A stretch of DNA of 37,855 nucleotides from an uncultured Clostridia bacterium (GCA_944386295.1 CALXAO010000122.1:1-37855), one strand, 5' to 3'. Positions 16,650 to 26,903 are shown, numbered from the stretch's first letter. Numbers and translations are program-made. Notes: a model not told the origin generated them from the sequence alone.

Positions 16650-17393
16650 GTGCGATTTTTTAGCGGCAGAGTGGAGATTATTATCAAATTTGTCATTGAG
16701 CATTTGTCAAAAAGCTTTGAGAAAAAAGAAATTCTCAAAGAGATCAGTTTTACCTTTGAAGAAGGAAAAATCTACGGTTTGCTTGGAAGGAACGGCGCCG
16801 GTAAAACAACGCTTTTCAACTGTCTAAATCGTGATCTGAAGGTGGACAGCGGGGATTTCTATATAGTAGATGAAAACGGAGTCCGCCGCGAGGTGGTTGC
16901 AGACGATATTGGGTATGTACTGTCCACCCCTACTGTACCGGAATTTCTTACAGGAAGAGAGTTTCTGAAATTTTTTATGGACATCAATGAGAAGTCCATA
17001 AAAAATCCGAAAAGCATTGACGAATATTTTGACTATATGAGCATTGAGCCGGAGGACAGGGATAAACTGCTTAAGGACTACTCTCACGGCATGAAGAACA
17101 AGATGCAGATGCTCATCAACATCATCGCTCAACCGAATATACTGTTGCTTGACGAGCCTTTGACATCCTTTGATGTGGTTGTGGCGGAAGAAATGAAGCA
17201 ACTACTACGGTCCCTGAAACAGGACCGCATCACCATCTTTTCCACCCACATCATGGATCTGGCTTTGGATTTGTGCGATGAGATCGTACTGCTCAATCAC
17301 GGGGTGCTTGAAGTCATGGAGAAAGCAGATCTGGACAGCAGAGAATTCAAAGATAAGATCATTGCAGCATTGCGGGAGGAAAGAAATGAATAA
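16650..17393 (+). CDS. ABC transporter ATP-binding protein
   Basis: About 235-247 residues, one nucleotide-binding domain. Walker A GRNGAGKTT, a YSHGM signature in place of LSGGQ (as in many ABC-2-type exporters), Walker B ILLLDEPLTSFD and the switch His in STHIM are all present. The start is doubtful: the ATG at 16650 has no ribosome site, and GTG at 16671 lies just before the family-like FVIEHLSKSFEKKEIL. GGAG at 16673 precedes an AAATTT where an ATG would be expected, so the original start codon may be lost. The stop overlaps the next gene. It pairs with the downstream membrane protein; the cargo is unknown. Confidence 0.85.
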   Translation: MRFFSGRVEIIIKFVIEHLSKSFEKKEILKEISFTFEEGKIYGLLGRNGAGKTTLFNCLNRDLKVDSGDFYIVDENGVRREVVADDIGYVLSTPTVPEFLTGREFLKFFMDINEKSIKNPKSIDEYFDYMSIEPEDRDKLLKDYSHGMKNKMQMLINIIAQPNILLLDEPLTSFDVVVAEEMKQLLRSLKQDRITIFSTHIMDLALDLCDEIVLLNHGVLEVMEKADLDSREFKDKIIAALREERNE

Positions 17394-18963
17394 TACGCTC
17401 AAAATTTCTTTTTCCCTGAAAAATACATACCGTGTCAATGGCATTTTGTTTTCCCTGAAGCAAATTCCTCTCTTAAAGCAGTGGCTTCCGGCAACGCTGT
17501 ACAAAGTAAAGGGACTTAAAATTTTTGCGAATATATTGTCTGTGCTATGGGAAATTGTTTCTGCATTTCTCGGCAAGTTCCTTTACTTTATTACGATGGT
17601 ATGCGGTATTGGTATCCTGTATGAAATGCTGCCGGAGAATGAGGTGTTTCTGCATATCCTACTGATTCTCACTGTGATTGGCAGCTTTGTGAACACTCAT
17701 CTTTTTAATCCGACTAAGGATAAGTATTATGCGATGATTCTGATGAAAATGGACGCACGGGAATATACGCTGGTAAACTATTTCTACTCCATCTTGAAGG
17801 TCGTCATTGGATTTTTGCCGTTCACGATCCTGTTCGGTATGGGCGGAGGCGTACCTTTGTGGTTTTGTCTGCTGCTGCCTCTTTGCATAGCGGGTATGAA
17901 ACTGTTTGCGGCGGCTGTTACCCTGTGGGATTATGAGAAAAGGGGCTTTGGATATAACGAAAACAAGCTTTCCAAATATGTTTGGGGGCTAATTGCCCTA
18001 CTTTTAGGTATTGCCTATGCTCCGCCCGCCTTTGGTTTTGCTGTGCCTGCGGTCGTATCAATGGGGATATTTTTGGTGTGTATTCCCCTTGGAATGGCAA
18101 GTATAACAAGGCTGACCACCTTCCGGGACTATTATGCCATCAACAAAGAATTGCTGGCAGGCTTGACAAATCAGATGGACAGCACTGCAAAGACGCTGCT
18201 TGTGAAGCAGGTAAATGAAAAGAAAATATCCACGGATACTTCCATTACAAGCAACCGAAAGGGCTTCGAGTATCTGAATGAGTTGTTTATCAAACGACAT
18301 AAAAAGATACTCTGGAACTCAACGAAAAAGATTTCCTATGTCTGTGCCTTTCTTGTCGCCGTAGTGCTGATTGGGATATATCTGCTGCCGGAAGAAAAAA
18401 GTATCATTAACGAGGTCATAATGACCTGGCTTCCGTACTTCGTGTTTATTATGTATATGATTAACCGTGGCACGGGCTTTACTCAGGCACTTTTTATGAA
18501 CTGTGACCACAGCCTGCTTACATATTCTTTTTATAAACAACCGAAATGTATCCTGTGGCTGTTTCAAATTCGCCTGCGTGAGATCATGAAGATCAATGCT
18601 GTTCCGGCACTGGTTATCGGCGGAGGGCTTGCGCTGATCCTGTTTGCTACAGGAGGGACGGACAATCCGCTCAACTATGCGGTTCTGATTGTTTCCATCC
18701 TGTGTATGAGCCTGTTTTTCTCCATTCATTATCTGACGATTTATTACCTGCTCCAGCCTTACAATGCAGGGACGGAGCTGAAAAGCGGAACATACCGGAT
18801 TGTTTTGACAGTAACCTATTTCATCTGCTTTGGTTTAATGCAGCTTCGTATGCCGATTATGATATTCGGAGTAATGACGATTGTGTTCTGTGTGCTTTAC
18901 AGTATTGTTGCAAGCATCTTAGTATACCGCCTTGCTCCTAAAACATTTAGATTAAGGACATAG
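17386..18963 (+). CDS. ABC transporter permease-like membrane protein
   Basis: A 525-residue polytopic protein with about ten to twelve hydrophobic segments in two halves around a soluble loop (roughly residues 225-325). The N-terminus is amphipathic (MNNTLKISFSLKNTYRVNGI). The ATG at 17386 lies in the end of the ATPase gene (8-base overlap) with GGAGGAAAG just upstream, so translation is coupled. It is probably the membrane subunit of the exporter formed with the preceding ATPase. No specific subfamily is recognised. The reading frame is intact, which stands out among its broken neighbours. Confidence 0.82.
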   Translation: MNNTLKISFSLKNTYRVNGILFSLKQIPLLKQWLPATLYKVKGLKIFANILSVLWEIVSAFLGKFLYFITMVCGIGILYEMLPENEVFLHILLILTVIGSFVNTHLFNPTKDKYYAMILMKMDAREYTLVNYFYSILKVVIGFLPFTILFGMGGGVPLWFCLLLPLCIAGMKLFAAAVTLWDYEKRGFGYNENKLSKYVWGLIALLLGIAYAPPAFGFAVPAVVSMGIFLVCIPLGMASITRLTTFRDYYAINKELLAGLTNQMDSTAKTLLVKQVNEKKISTDTSITSNRKGFEYLNELFIKRHKKILWNSTKKISYVCAFLVAVVLIGIYLLPEEKSIINEVIMTWLPYFVFIMYMINRGTGFTQALFMNCDHSLLTYSFYKQPKCILWLFQIRLREIMKINAVPALVIGGGLALILFATGGTDNPLNYAVLIVSILCMSLFFSIHYLTIYYLLQPYNAGTELKSGTYRIVLTVTYFICFGLMQLRMPIMIFGVMTIVFCVLYSIVASILVYRLAPKTFRLRT

Positions 18964-19001
18964 GCCGCTGGAAATCCATAAAAAAACGGAGGATCTTGTA
19001 T

Positions 19002-19196
19002 ATGAGAATGTGTCTCAGATGCGGAACGGAAATGAAAGAAAACTGCGCTATTAAAGTAGAAGGCGCAGGATACGGAATTGTGATGTCATCAGACGAGAAT
19101 AAGCTGTTTGGCGGCAGGATCGGAAAACCGAAGGTAGCAATTTGCCCGAAGTGCGGCGAAGTTTCCATCTATATTGAAAATGTGGAAAAGCTGTGA
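19002..19196 (+). CDS. Small zinc-ribbon protein
   Basis: A 64-residue protein with CLRCG near the N-terminus and CPKCG near residue 49, a four-cysteine zinc ribbon, plus a conserved-looking middle KVEGAGYGIVMSSDENKLFGG. GGAGG precedes the ATG by 9 bases; the upstream TTG lies inside that spacing. It follows the ABC pair in the same direction. Function unknown, possibly nucleic-acid binding. Confidence 0.75.
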   Translation: MRMCLRCGTEMKENCAIKVEGAGYGIVMSSDENKLFGGRIGKPKVAICPKCGEVSIYIENVEKL

Positions 19197-19202
19197 TATG
19201 AG

Positions 19203-19640
19203 GTGTATACTATAAGCGAAACTATTGCGCTGCTACCGGAATTGGCGTTGAGGATTGCTATAAATGCAAAATTTTTTAAATTAGGTATTGAACAATCCGA
19301 TGATTTATTACAAAAAATTAAAACGGTTGAAAATCCAAATTTTCAGGATGACAACGGAATATCTTATCTTTACAGCGCGTATCAAAGCCATTATTTAGAG
19401 GTAATAAAACTATTATTAACTGGGCGCTTATAATGATAAAGGAGATTTTTCCCCTATTCTAAAGGCAATAGGAAGAATGTATGAACACAACAATATTATT
19501 CTTGAGATGATGATAGCATGGATTAGATTTAGATAAAATGAAGGGAAACATGACATTAAAAGCAAAAATTGAGTCATTCGACGATGACGAAATGAACAAA
19601 ATTGTAAAAAAGTATTATTATAAATCAGTCTCATACTGAT
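19203..19640 (+). pseudogene. Ankyrin-repeat protein remnant
   Basis: The first frame reads NFQDDNGISYLYSAYQSHYLEVIKLLL, an ankyrin-type repeat, and ends at 19433. Other frames continue with YNDKGDFSPILKAIGR, NNIILEMMI and LDLDKMKGNMTLKAKIESFDDDEMNKIVKKYY. At least two frameshifts; no good start codon at the front. Confidence 0.65.
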
Positions 19641-19677
19641 AAAGCCACAAATCCCAATTTGAAAATGAGAGAAAAAT

Positions 19678-20462
19678 ATGTCAGTAAATGCAAGAATAAA
19701 ACAGAGGCCTTTATTTAAAAAGAATGATTTATGGCGTTTGTGATGAAAATTATAGACTTGTTTCAAATGAAATTGCCGACCATACTTTAATTTATGATGA
19801 AAACAGATTTGCCAGAGGAATTGATATTTCATTTGATGGTACTGATATAATATTTCTTTTAAGTTTGCCGAATTCGTCTTCAGAAATACGAACATTTTAT
19901 GAGGTAATAGAGATATGTAATGAGCTAAAAGTAAAAAAAATATATCAGAGAAGAAGAGAGCGTTAGTTTAACGGATAAGGAAAAATTTATTAAATCTGAT
20001 AAACAGGCAAGTATTTTTGGCTTAGAAGATTTACAAGAAAAGATAGGAACAGATGAATATAAAAGATTTGAATTATTTGGCATATTTAATCCGATATCTG
20101 TTGGATTAAAGAAAATAAAAGAAATAGGTAACAGTTTAGATAATCTTGAAAATTATTTTCATAAAATTCAATCATTAGACGTATATTAAACGCCAAGAGT
20201 ATACAGGTTAATGATAAATTGATAGAAATATATGCAATAGGTGCCAATATTCCGAGTGTTGTTCCAACGGAGCTGTACATAGTATTAAATCAAATACAAG
20301 GCATTGAACAATTGTATGTTAAAAGAAGGTAAAACCGTAAGGTATAAAGATCTTATAAATAACGCTAGGGCAAAAGAATATTACAACGCCAGTCATATCA
20401 TTATAACTTTAACTGATGAAGAAATTGATGATATATTAGATAAATGCTTTGTTGAAATATAA
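19678..20462 (+). pseudogene. Unidentified protein remnant, possibly DUF4299-like
   Basis: Three or more frames join to one protein of about 260 residues: MSVNARIKQRPLFKK, then YGVCDENYRLVSNEIADHTLIYDENRFARGIDISFDGTDIIFLLSLPNSSSEIRTFYEVIEICNEL, then SLTDKEKFIKSDKQASIFGLEDLQEKIGTDEYKRFELFGIFNP, then NDKLIEIYAIGANIPSVVPTELYIVLNQ, ending ITLTDEEIDDILDKCFVEI. The start ATG follows a weak site. The family name is only a guess; I cannot give a function. Confidence 0.5.
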
Positions 20463-20504
20463 GAAGGTTAGCTCAAAACTTTTTATCTTAACAAATCCCA
20501 GTTT

Positions 20505-20880
20505 ACGGAGGAGGTACAATCAAAGTTTACACAAAATTTTGGATTTCCCCCTCATAGCATTCGTGGTATAAATTAGTTTCCGTACCTTTTACGGATATTT
20601 GAAGTAAGTGCTTAAGTTCAGCCGGTTATCCCGCCGGGACTGCGAAATCTTGGGATATTTCTTATTCCAATGCTCCGCGAAAACTTCTAAAGTGTTAAGC
20701 GCCGCCTGTTCGGTGGCAGCGGCATAGACTGATTTTAAATCCGCCGTAAGCTCTTTAATATCCTTTTAGGAGACATACTTACTTAAATTTCTCAGTTATG
20801 TGTGTTCTATATCCGATGTTGTCATACCTTTTACATACATTGACAGGATTTTTCTTCTATATCCCTTTGCTATGCACATT
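20505..20880 (-). pseudogene. IS256-family (Mutator-type) transposase fragment
   Basis: The minus strand reads ILSMYVKGMTTSDIE, from the N-terminal part of IS256 transposases. It then jumps to ELTADLKSVYAAATEQAALNTLEVFAEHWNKKYPKISQSRRDNRLNLSTYFKYP, a stop, and VRKLIYTTNAM, all from the C-terminal half. The central catalytic part is deleted. Confidence 0.8.
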
Positions 20881-21600
20881 TTTAACTAAATAAAATTTTT
20901 TAAAAAAGCACTTGACTTTTAATAGTTAGTTATCTTCTTGGAGACAGTACAAGCTATTCTCGTATTGATTTTATTATACGAAAACCTATTATTGCTTTTC
21001 GTGCAAAAGCTGAGACTTTTGCTCCTTTTCAGCTTGTTTATAAGTTTAATCCACATTTTTGTGAATGTCTCTTTTATTTTAAGGTAGTGCTTTTGAAAAC
21101 GCTCTTATATTTGGCTTTGGGTTCTTCGTTTGCCATACAATTTGCTTATTGCTGATACACTATATGAAACGCGGCAAGTCCGCTATTCCATAAGCGTAAT
21201 ACAATATGGGAAAGGGCATTTATTTTGGAAAACAAAAAAGAGCAAAAATAAAACAGCTTTGATTTTCGGCTTTGTTTGTTATCAACTACGGCTTGTTCTC
21301 CGTCTGCTCTTAGTTGGAATTTATTTTCAAATGAACAGACTTTCGGAATGATTAGAGTCTTCTCTTTGTAAATCCCTTCTATTTTCTATGACCGGTCCTG
21401 CTCCCTCATTTTGGAAGCAGGGGGATTTACTTCTTTATCATCACGATAGGAAAATTATCTTTTCGGATTTAAGGAAAGAAAGTCATAAAATAAGGCAAAT
21501 CCTATATGGATTTGGATTTTATCCACGATTTTTTATGCTACCCCTTTTTAATAAAATTCTCCATCATAAATCCTAAGGGGAAGCGTTTTTTTTTTAACGA
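20881..21600. other. AT-rich stretch without a recognisable gene
   Basis: Only short overlapping frames are present. One, 21130-21351, encodes a hydrophobic stretch that resembles nothing I know. An inverted match AAGCTGA/TCAGCTT occurs near 21010-21035. This looks like decayed DNA. Confidence 0.4.
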
Positions 21601-21776
21601 AAATGAATACGGCCATAACGTTAGAAAACGAAACAGTGTCACATGGAATACAAGGTTTGTTCCGTCCATTAATCAGAAAACGGTTATTTCATTGTCCCCA
21701 CATTTAACCCCACTTTATGAAGTGACATCAGAATGGGGGGGATTTAAGCTTTCTCCGAATAAATCTGAAATAATCG

Positions 21777-21805
21777 TTGAACTTATGAGAAAATAGTGGT
21801 ATACT
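21777..21805 (+). promoter_or_regulatory. Sigma-A promoter before the broken hydrolase
   Basis: TTGAAC (21777-21782), 17 bases, TATACT (21800-21805). Confidence 0.6.
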
Positions 21806-21807
21806 AA

Positions 21808-22587
21808 ATGGGATTATTATACATAATGACATTCTTCGGAGGGAGGCAATCTTATATAGAAGAATACGGAAAAAAGAACAGTAGAATAATTGTTATGCTT
21901 CACGGAGCGTATTTTGTTCACGCCCTTGGCAGACAGTATTCACTTGCAAATCAATATCACCTAATCGTTTTCTATATTATGGGATTCGGCAACAATACCA
22001 AACATATTTTTGAGACCGATCTTTGTATCAAAGAACTGACGGGCTATATCAAATCTTTAGATGAAAAAGTAATACTTGTCGATTTCTCTCTCGGGGCACA
22101 GCTTGCTTTTCGGTTGGTTTCGGAACACGAAGAACTGTTTGATTCCGCCATAATTGTAAGCTCATGGTTGATCAAAGTGAAGTCGCTTTTGTCAGAAATA
22201 GAACACGCCAATATTAAACAGCCTCGTTCTTTGCAGATTTATCTGTAATTTTGTTGGGGTTATAAACGGATTTTTCCCGAAAGCAAGAAAAGCGTTTGTT
22301 GCTTAGATGCTAAATGTTAAAGAAGAAACCATCAGAAATATGGTTCATAACGACATCACCATAGAAAGTGTTCCTTCGTCTGCAAAGGCATGTCGGTTCC
22401 CGTCGTTGCTTTTGCAGGCGAAAGGGAACAGAAAGAAGTAACAGACAGCGTCAAAAAAATGGCTTTGATAAACCCGAATTGCATGTATAAAATTTGGGAC
22501 AAAGCCGCACATAATATACCGTCTGTGTTTTATAAAAGGTTCAACCGGCTGATTAGTTCCATGACCGAAAAAATGAGATGCAAATAA
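21808..22587 (+). pseudogene. Alpha/beta hydrolase remnant
   Basis: The first frame carries RIIVMLHGAYFVHALGRQYSLANQYHLIVFYIMGFG and the nucleophile elbow VDFSLGAQLAFRLV (GxSxG with the first Gly changed to Asp). It stops at 22248. A second frame (22390-22587) holds PVVAFAGEREQKEVTDSVKKMALINPNCMYKIWDKAAHNIP, with the catalytic His. GGAGGGAGG at 21838 precedes ATAGAAGAA where an ATG would be expected, so the start codon may be mutated too. Confidence 0.78.
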
Positions 22588-22704
22588 GTTCAAAACAGTG
22601 TTTTGGCATCCGATAAAAAGAAAATAAGTGAAGAGTGAATCCTGTCGGCAGGCAAGATTTTCAAAAGCAGTGTGAGAAAAACAGAATGATTTTGGAGGAT
22701 CGTT

Positions 22705-23340
22705 ATGCATTATACAGTAATCGATCTAAGCAAATGGGACAGGGGAAAATTGTTCCGGTTCTATATTGAGAAAATGAGAATCGTTATGAGCTTGACGGTC
22801 GATATTGATGTGACAAACCTGAGAATATATTCAGAGAAAACCGGAGTCGGTTTTTATCCCTTGATGTTATGGGTCGTATCAAAGGTAATAAATTCTCATG
22901 ATGAATTCAAATACAGTTGGGACAAAGACGGCCACTTGATTCGGTGGGACTATGTCTCGCCGTCTCATACGGATTTTCACGACGAAGATGAAACCTTTAC
23001 CAAGATGGTTACGGAATATTCAGATGACCTGTTTGAATTCTGCAACATGGTCAAAACCGATCAGGAACGATATAAAAATGACCGGGCAGTTTTAGACGAT
23101 CAACCGCTGAATTTCTTTGATGTTTCCTGCCTACCGTGGGTGAAATACAAACACTTTGACGTTCATGTTTTTGATGAGGGCAAATTCCTTGCCCCCGTAG
23201 TGACCTGGGGCAGGTATGAACCGGAAAACGGCAGACTGATTATGCCTCTTACAATGAATATCCATCATGCTGTTGCGGATGGATTCCACTTGTCCAGATT
23301 TTTTAATGAAGTGCAGGATGCGATAACTGTCTTAAAATAA
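22705..23340 (+). CDS. Type A chloramphenicol O-acetyltransferase homologue
   Basis: A 211-residue CAT-family protein of full length. CAT enzymes transfer acetyl from acetyl-CoA to the 3-hydroxyl of chloramphenicol as trimers. The catalytic-His block is present as NIHHAVADGFHLSRFFNEVQ near the C-terminus, and the middle shows PLNFFDVSCLPWVKYKHFDVHVFDEGKFLAPVVTWGRY, where CAT has a similar segment. The N-terminal half is more diverged. GGAGG lies 6 bases before the ATG. Whether it acts on chloramphenicol or another alcohol cannot be told. It is intact, between broken genes. Confidence 0.85.
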   Translation: MHYTVIDLSKWDRGKLFRFYIEKMRIVMSLTVDIDVTNLRIYSEKTGVGFYPLMLWVVSKVINSHDEFKYSWDKDGHLIRWDYVSPSHTDFHDEDETFTKMVTEYSDDLFEFCNMVKTDQERYKNDRAVLDDQPLNFFDVSCLPWVKYKHFDVHVFDEGKFLAPVVTWGRYEPENGRLIMPLTMNIHHAVADGFHLSRFFNEVQDAITVLK

Positions 23341-23346
23341 GTTTCC

Positions 23347-23415
23347 ATTTATTGCGGTACTACCGTTGAGATGGGATTTGAATTCTGCAACAATTGCGGA
23401 AAGAAGCTGCCGTAA
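23347..23415 (+). pseudogene. Zinc-ribbon fragment
   Basis: Reads IYCGTTVEMGFEFCNNCGKKLP and stops, with the CxxC half (FCNNCGKKL) typical of small zinc-ribbon domains. There is no start codon or upstream part, so this is a leftover 3' end. Confidence 0.5.
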
Positions 23416-23454
23416 GACGCAATATAACCACAAAACAAGCTTTGAGAGGGTAAT

Positions 23455-24003
23455 ATGATTATAAGAAAAGAAGAAGCGAGGGACTATGATGAAATATACA
23501 AGGTTATCAAAACTGCCTTTGAACGCGCTGAACACGCCGACGGGAACGAGCAAAATTTGGTAAATGCGCTGCGGGAAAGTGATGCATATATTTCCGAACT
23601 TTCCTTGGTCGCGGAGATAAGTGGAAAAATAGCGGGGCATATCCTGTTTACCAAAGCAACTGTTGGAGAACAAACCGTTTTAACTTTGGCGCCTTTGTCT
23701 GTCCTACCGGAATATCAAAGACAAGGCATCGGTACTTCTTTAATCAAAGAGGGACACCATATTGCAAAGAGCTTGGGCTACGGCTATTCGGTGGTTTTGG
23801 GAAGTGAAAAATACTATCCCAGAGCAGGATATGTACCCGCAGACACTTTTGGGATAATCCCGCCCTTTGATGTGCCGAGAGAAAATTTTATGGCTTGCAG
23901 GCTGTCCGAAAATGTTCCCGCCGTCAAGGGTGTACTGCGATATGCAGAAGCGTTCGGTATTAGTAAATTTGCGGTTAAAAGGCAAGTTAATATCAAAAAG
24001 TAA
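23455..24003 (+). CDS. GNAT-family N-acetyltransferase, YhbS-like
   Basis: A 182-residue GNAT protein. Acetyl-CoA binding motif A is visible as LAPLSVLPEYQRQGIGTSLIKEG (about residues 81-103). It is followed by VVLGSEKYYPRAGYVPADTFGI, characteristic of the YhbS branch. GAGAGGG lies before the ATG. Substrate unknown. The frame is intact. Confidence 0.86.
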   Translation: MIIRKEEARDYDEIYKVIKTAFERAEHADGNEQNLVNALRESDAYISELSLVAEISGKIAGHILFTKATVGEQTVLTLAPLSVLPEYQRQGIGTSLIKEGHHIAKSLGYGYSVVLGSEKYYPRAGYVPADTFGIIPPFDVPRENFMACRLSENVPAVKGVLRYAEAFGISKFAVKRQVNIKK

Positions 24004-24044
24004 ACATTTATATACACATTTATCATAAGAAATCAGGCGTAAAA

Positions 24045-25231
24045 ATGGAACAAAATAAAGGAGAAAAGCATCATGTCAACAACATAATTTTGCTCGGACT
24101 CGTAAGCTGTTTTGCGGATATTTCCGCAGAGATGGTATATCCGATTCTTCCTTTATACCTCACTGCGGTTTTAGGAGCTACTCCCGCCGTAGTCGGTGTT
24201 ATTGAAGGAATTGCAGAAAGCCTTTCAAGCCTTTTAAAAGTGTTCAGCGGATATCTCAGCGATAAATACAAGCGCAAGAAGCCCTTGGCGTTTATCAGAT
24301 ATGCCACCGGAGTTTTGTATAAGCTTTCACTTCTTTTTGCCGGCTCATGGTTAGGTATTTTAATTGCGAGAATTGTAGACCGCTTCGGCAAAGGTATTCG
24401 CACGGCGCCGAGAGATGTTATGGTTGCGGAAAGCGCAGAAAACGGGCATTTGGGCAAATCCTTCGGAATTCACAAAGCATTGGATATGCTCGGTTCTGCC
24501 GTCGGTATACTGCTCTCTTTTCTGATTTTGAAATTCATGGGCGATAACATACATTCCTATAAGATCGTATTTATTGTGTCTCTGATTCCGATTATTATTG
24601 CCCTGTCCTTCTTCCCGATGATTAAGGAGCGCAGGGACGCCCGCACGAATGATCCAAAAGAGAAATTTTGGAAGAACAAGGGAAGGCTTGGCGGACAACT
24701 AAAGCTGTATCTTGTGATTGTCACGCTTTTTACTTTGGGGAATTCCTCAAACTCCGCGCAAATTCTGTGGGAATTAATTCGATAGATGTGATTTTTCTTT
24801 ACTTTGTTTACAATGCCGTCGCTTCGCTTTTTTCCGTTCCAATAGGTAAGCTTTCCGACAGGGTGAGAAGAAAAAATATTTTTGTGTTCGGTTACCTTTT
24901 GTTCAGCGCAATATACCTGCTGTTTGGATTGGCGGATCGCACGGTCACGCTGATTTTGGGATTCGTTTTATATGGAATTTACACAGCCATGATTGCCGGA
25001 GTTGAACGGGCATTTATTGCAGAAATTGCACCCCCTCAAATGAAAGGTACAATGCTCGGACTTCATGGAACATTGGTAGGAATAGCCCTGCTTCCCGCAA
25101 GCGTAATAGCAGGACTTTTATGGGAACATATCGGAACATTTGCGCCGTTTTGTCGGCAATTGCTGCACTACTGTTATTATTCGGCTTAAATCAACAGGCA
25201 TATTTTTCTGAAAAAATTGATAAAACCATGT
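24045..25231 (+). pseudogene. MFS transporter, frameshifted twice
   Basis: The first frame (24045-24785) has the N-terminal six membrane segments, including the MFS loop motif SGYLSDKYKRKKP and RFGKGIRTAPRDVM. The sequence then changes frame near 24745, where a short deletion is likely. It continues as NSVGINSIDVIFLYFVYNAVASLFSVPIGKLSDRVRRKNIFVFGYLLF and VERAFIAEIAPPQMKGTMLGLHG. A second shift near 25140 gives AVLSAIAALLLLFGLNQQAYF and TGA at 25229-25231. It was probably an efflux pump of about 390 residues. Confidence 0.83.
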
Positions 25232-25243
25232 GAGTATATATTT

Positions 25244-26278
25244 ATGAATTTGTTTGATGTGATTGTGATTGGTGCAGGTCCTACCGGAAGTACTGCATCA
25301 AAAATATTAGCCGACAAGGGATATAAGGTATTACTGGTTGAGAAATTCAAAATGCCACGATATAAATCCTGTTCGGGACAGCTTATTAAGAAATCTCTGG
25401 AGCTGGTTCAGCAATACTACGGAGAAGCCGTTCCAATTTCGACAATGTGTGCTCCGACAGAAAACCGAGGTATGATCTTCACGGACGATAAAGGAAAGTC
25501 ATACCGCTTTGAGCAACCCGGACTGAATGTCTGGCGTAGCGAATTCGATAAGTGGCTTGCGGACAAGGCCGCTCAAGCAGGTGTGGAGGTAAGAGACCGC
25601 ACCTCGGCTGTTTCCATTGAGGAACAAAATGGAACGGTGAAAGTAACGCTGAAAGGAGAGAAAACCTACACGGAATATGCACGATATGTCATCGACTGCG
25701 AAGGCGTGATCGGCTCCTTAAAGAAAAAACTGCTTAATTGCCAGCTTCCGTACATAACCACATATCAAACATTCAATCAAGGCAGTATTGATTTGGACTA
25801 TCACTTCTTCTACGCCTACTTACAGCCGGAATTGTCCGAGTATGACGCTTGGTTCAATGTGAAAGACAAGCAACTGGTACTGGGTGTTTCTGTGAAAGAC
25901 AGTGCCAAAACAGAATACTACTATGCCCAGTTTCTTGCCTATATGAAAAAGAGGCACAGATTACGAATTGATAAGCAGCTAAAGGTTGACAAATGGCTAA
26001 TGCCCCACATTCGTCCAGGCTGCACCGTTGATTATGGTGTGGGACGGGTATTCTTTGCCGGTGAAATTGCTGGGTTCCTGAACCCTATGGGTGAGGGCAT
26101 CTCTGCCGCAATGGAAAGCGGTTACTGTATCGCATCCGCTATCGCAAGGAATTTTGATGATTGGGAAACGATATACGCAGATTACAAAACCGGCACATCC
26201 GCATTGTATCATTACATGAAACGGCAATGGAATTTCGTGGCAGGAATGACAGATACTTTTAAGGAAATGAGACTGTAA
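25244..26278 (+). CDS. FAD-dependent oxidoreductase, geranylgeranyl-reductase family
   Basis: A 344-residue flavoprotein. Dinucleotide fold VIVIGAGPTGSTASKILADKGYKVLLVEK at the N-terminus, CSGQLIKK (the Cys region typical of the GGR family), and the FAD-closing motif GRVFFAGEIAGFLNPMGEGISAAMESG near residues 266-292. The family reduces isoprenoid double bonds or acts on related substrates; the true substrate is unknown. The ATG at 25244 is preferred because it begins MNLFDVIVIG; the ATG nine codons earlier overlaps the MFS remnant. Confidence 0.85.
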   Translation: MNLFDVIVIGAGPTGSTASKILADKGYKVLLVEKFKMPRYKSCSGQLIKKSLELVQQYYGEAVPISTMCAPTENRGMIFTDDKGKSYRFEQPGLNVWRSEFDKWLADKAAQAGVEVRDRTSAVSIEEQNGTVKVTLKGEKTYTEYARYVIDCEGVIGSLKKKLLNCQLPYITTYQTFNQGSIDLDYHFFYAYLQPELSEYDAWFNVKDKQLVLGVSVKDSAKTEYYYAQFLAYMKKRHRLRIDKQLKVDKWLMPHIRPGCTVDYGVGRVFFAGEIAGFLNPMGEGISAAMESGYCIASAIARNFDDWETIYADYKTGTSALYHYMKRQWNFVAGMTDTFKEMRL

Positions 26279-26339
26279 ATTCCGGTTCCGCCGATGAGAA
26301 TAATTGTGAAGAAAAATATGAATAAAGGAGACAAATCAT

Positions 26340-26870
26340 ATGAGCACAACAGAAGTTATTTTTAGCAGAAAATCTATCAGAAGCTATACGGGCGAAATGA
26401 TTTCAGACAAAGAACTTCACGCCATATTAAAAGCAGGTATGGCGGCGCCTGTGGGAATGAAGCAGTATGAAACGGTGCATGTTACCGTTATTTCGGATCC
26501 AGAAATGCTTACTAAAATCGAAAACGAGGCCGCAAAATCAATGGGAAATCCGGGCATGAAGTGTTTTTACAATGCACCGATGTATGTGCTTGTTTCTGTT
26601 AAGGTAAATAAGACGATGCCAACCGTCGCGCATTCCAATGCGGCAATGAATGCACAGAATATGCTCCTTGCCGCAACAGAACTCGGCATCGGCGCCTGCT
26701 GTATTTGGGGACCGGTAATCGCCCTTCCGAGATTGCCTGAGCTTATGAATGAACTGCAAATTCCCGAAGGCTTTGTTCCGAGTGCGGGCATTGTCCTCGG
26801 CAAAACAAACGACACCTACGAGCAAAGAGAAATCCCCGATGACAGAATTGCCGTTACGGAGATAAGATAA
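26340..26870 (+). CDS. Nitroreductase-family FMN oxidoreductase
   Basis: A 176-residue nitroreductase. N-terminal IFSRKSIRSYTGEMISDKELHAILKAGMAAPVG is the usual FMN-phosphate-binding start (RxSxRxY), and GIGACCIWGPV is the other FMN-contacting segment. AAGGAG lies upstream of the ATG. It may use NAD(P)H to reduce nitro compounds or quinones. Confidence 0.88.
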   Translation: MSTTEVIFSRKSIRSYTGEMISDKELHAILKAGMAAPVGMKQYETVHVTVISDPEMLTKIENEAAKSMGNPGMKCFYNAPMYVLVSVKVNKTMPTVAHSNAAMNAQNMLLAATELGIGACCIWGPVIALPRLPELMNELQIPEGFVPSAGIVLGKTNDTYEQREIPDDRIAVTEIR

Positions 26871-26903
26871 ATTTGCCGTTTTGTAAAAACCAAGAAGGAA
26901 AAC

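Noticed and set aside
16510-16827. 105-codon frame before the ABC ATPase
   Set aside because: Its second half is the ATPase read in the wrong frame. The first 50 codons could be a small hydrophobic protein but match nothing I recognise.
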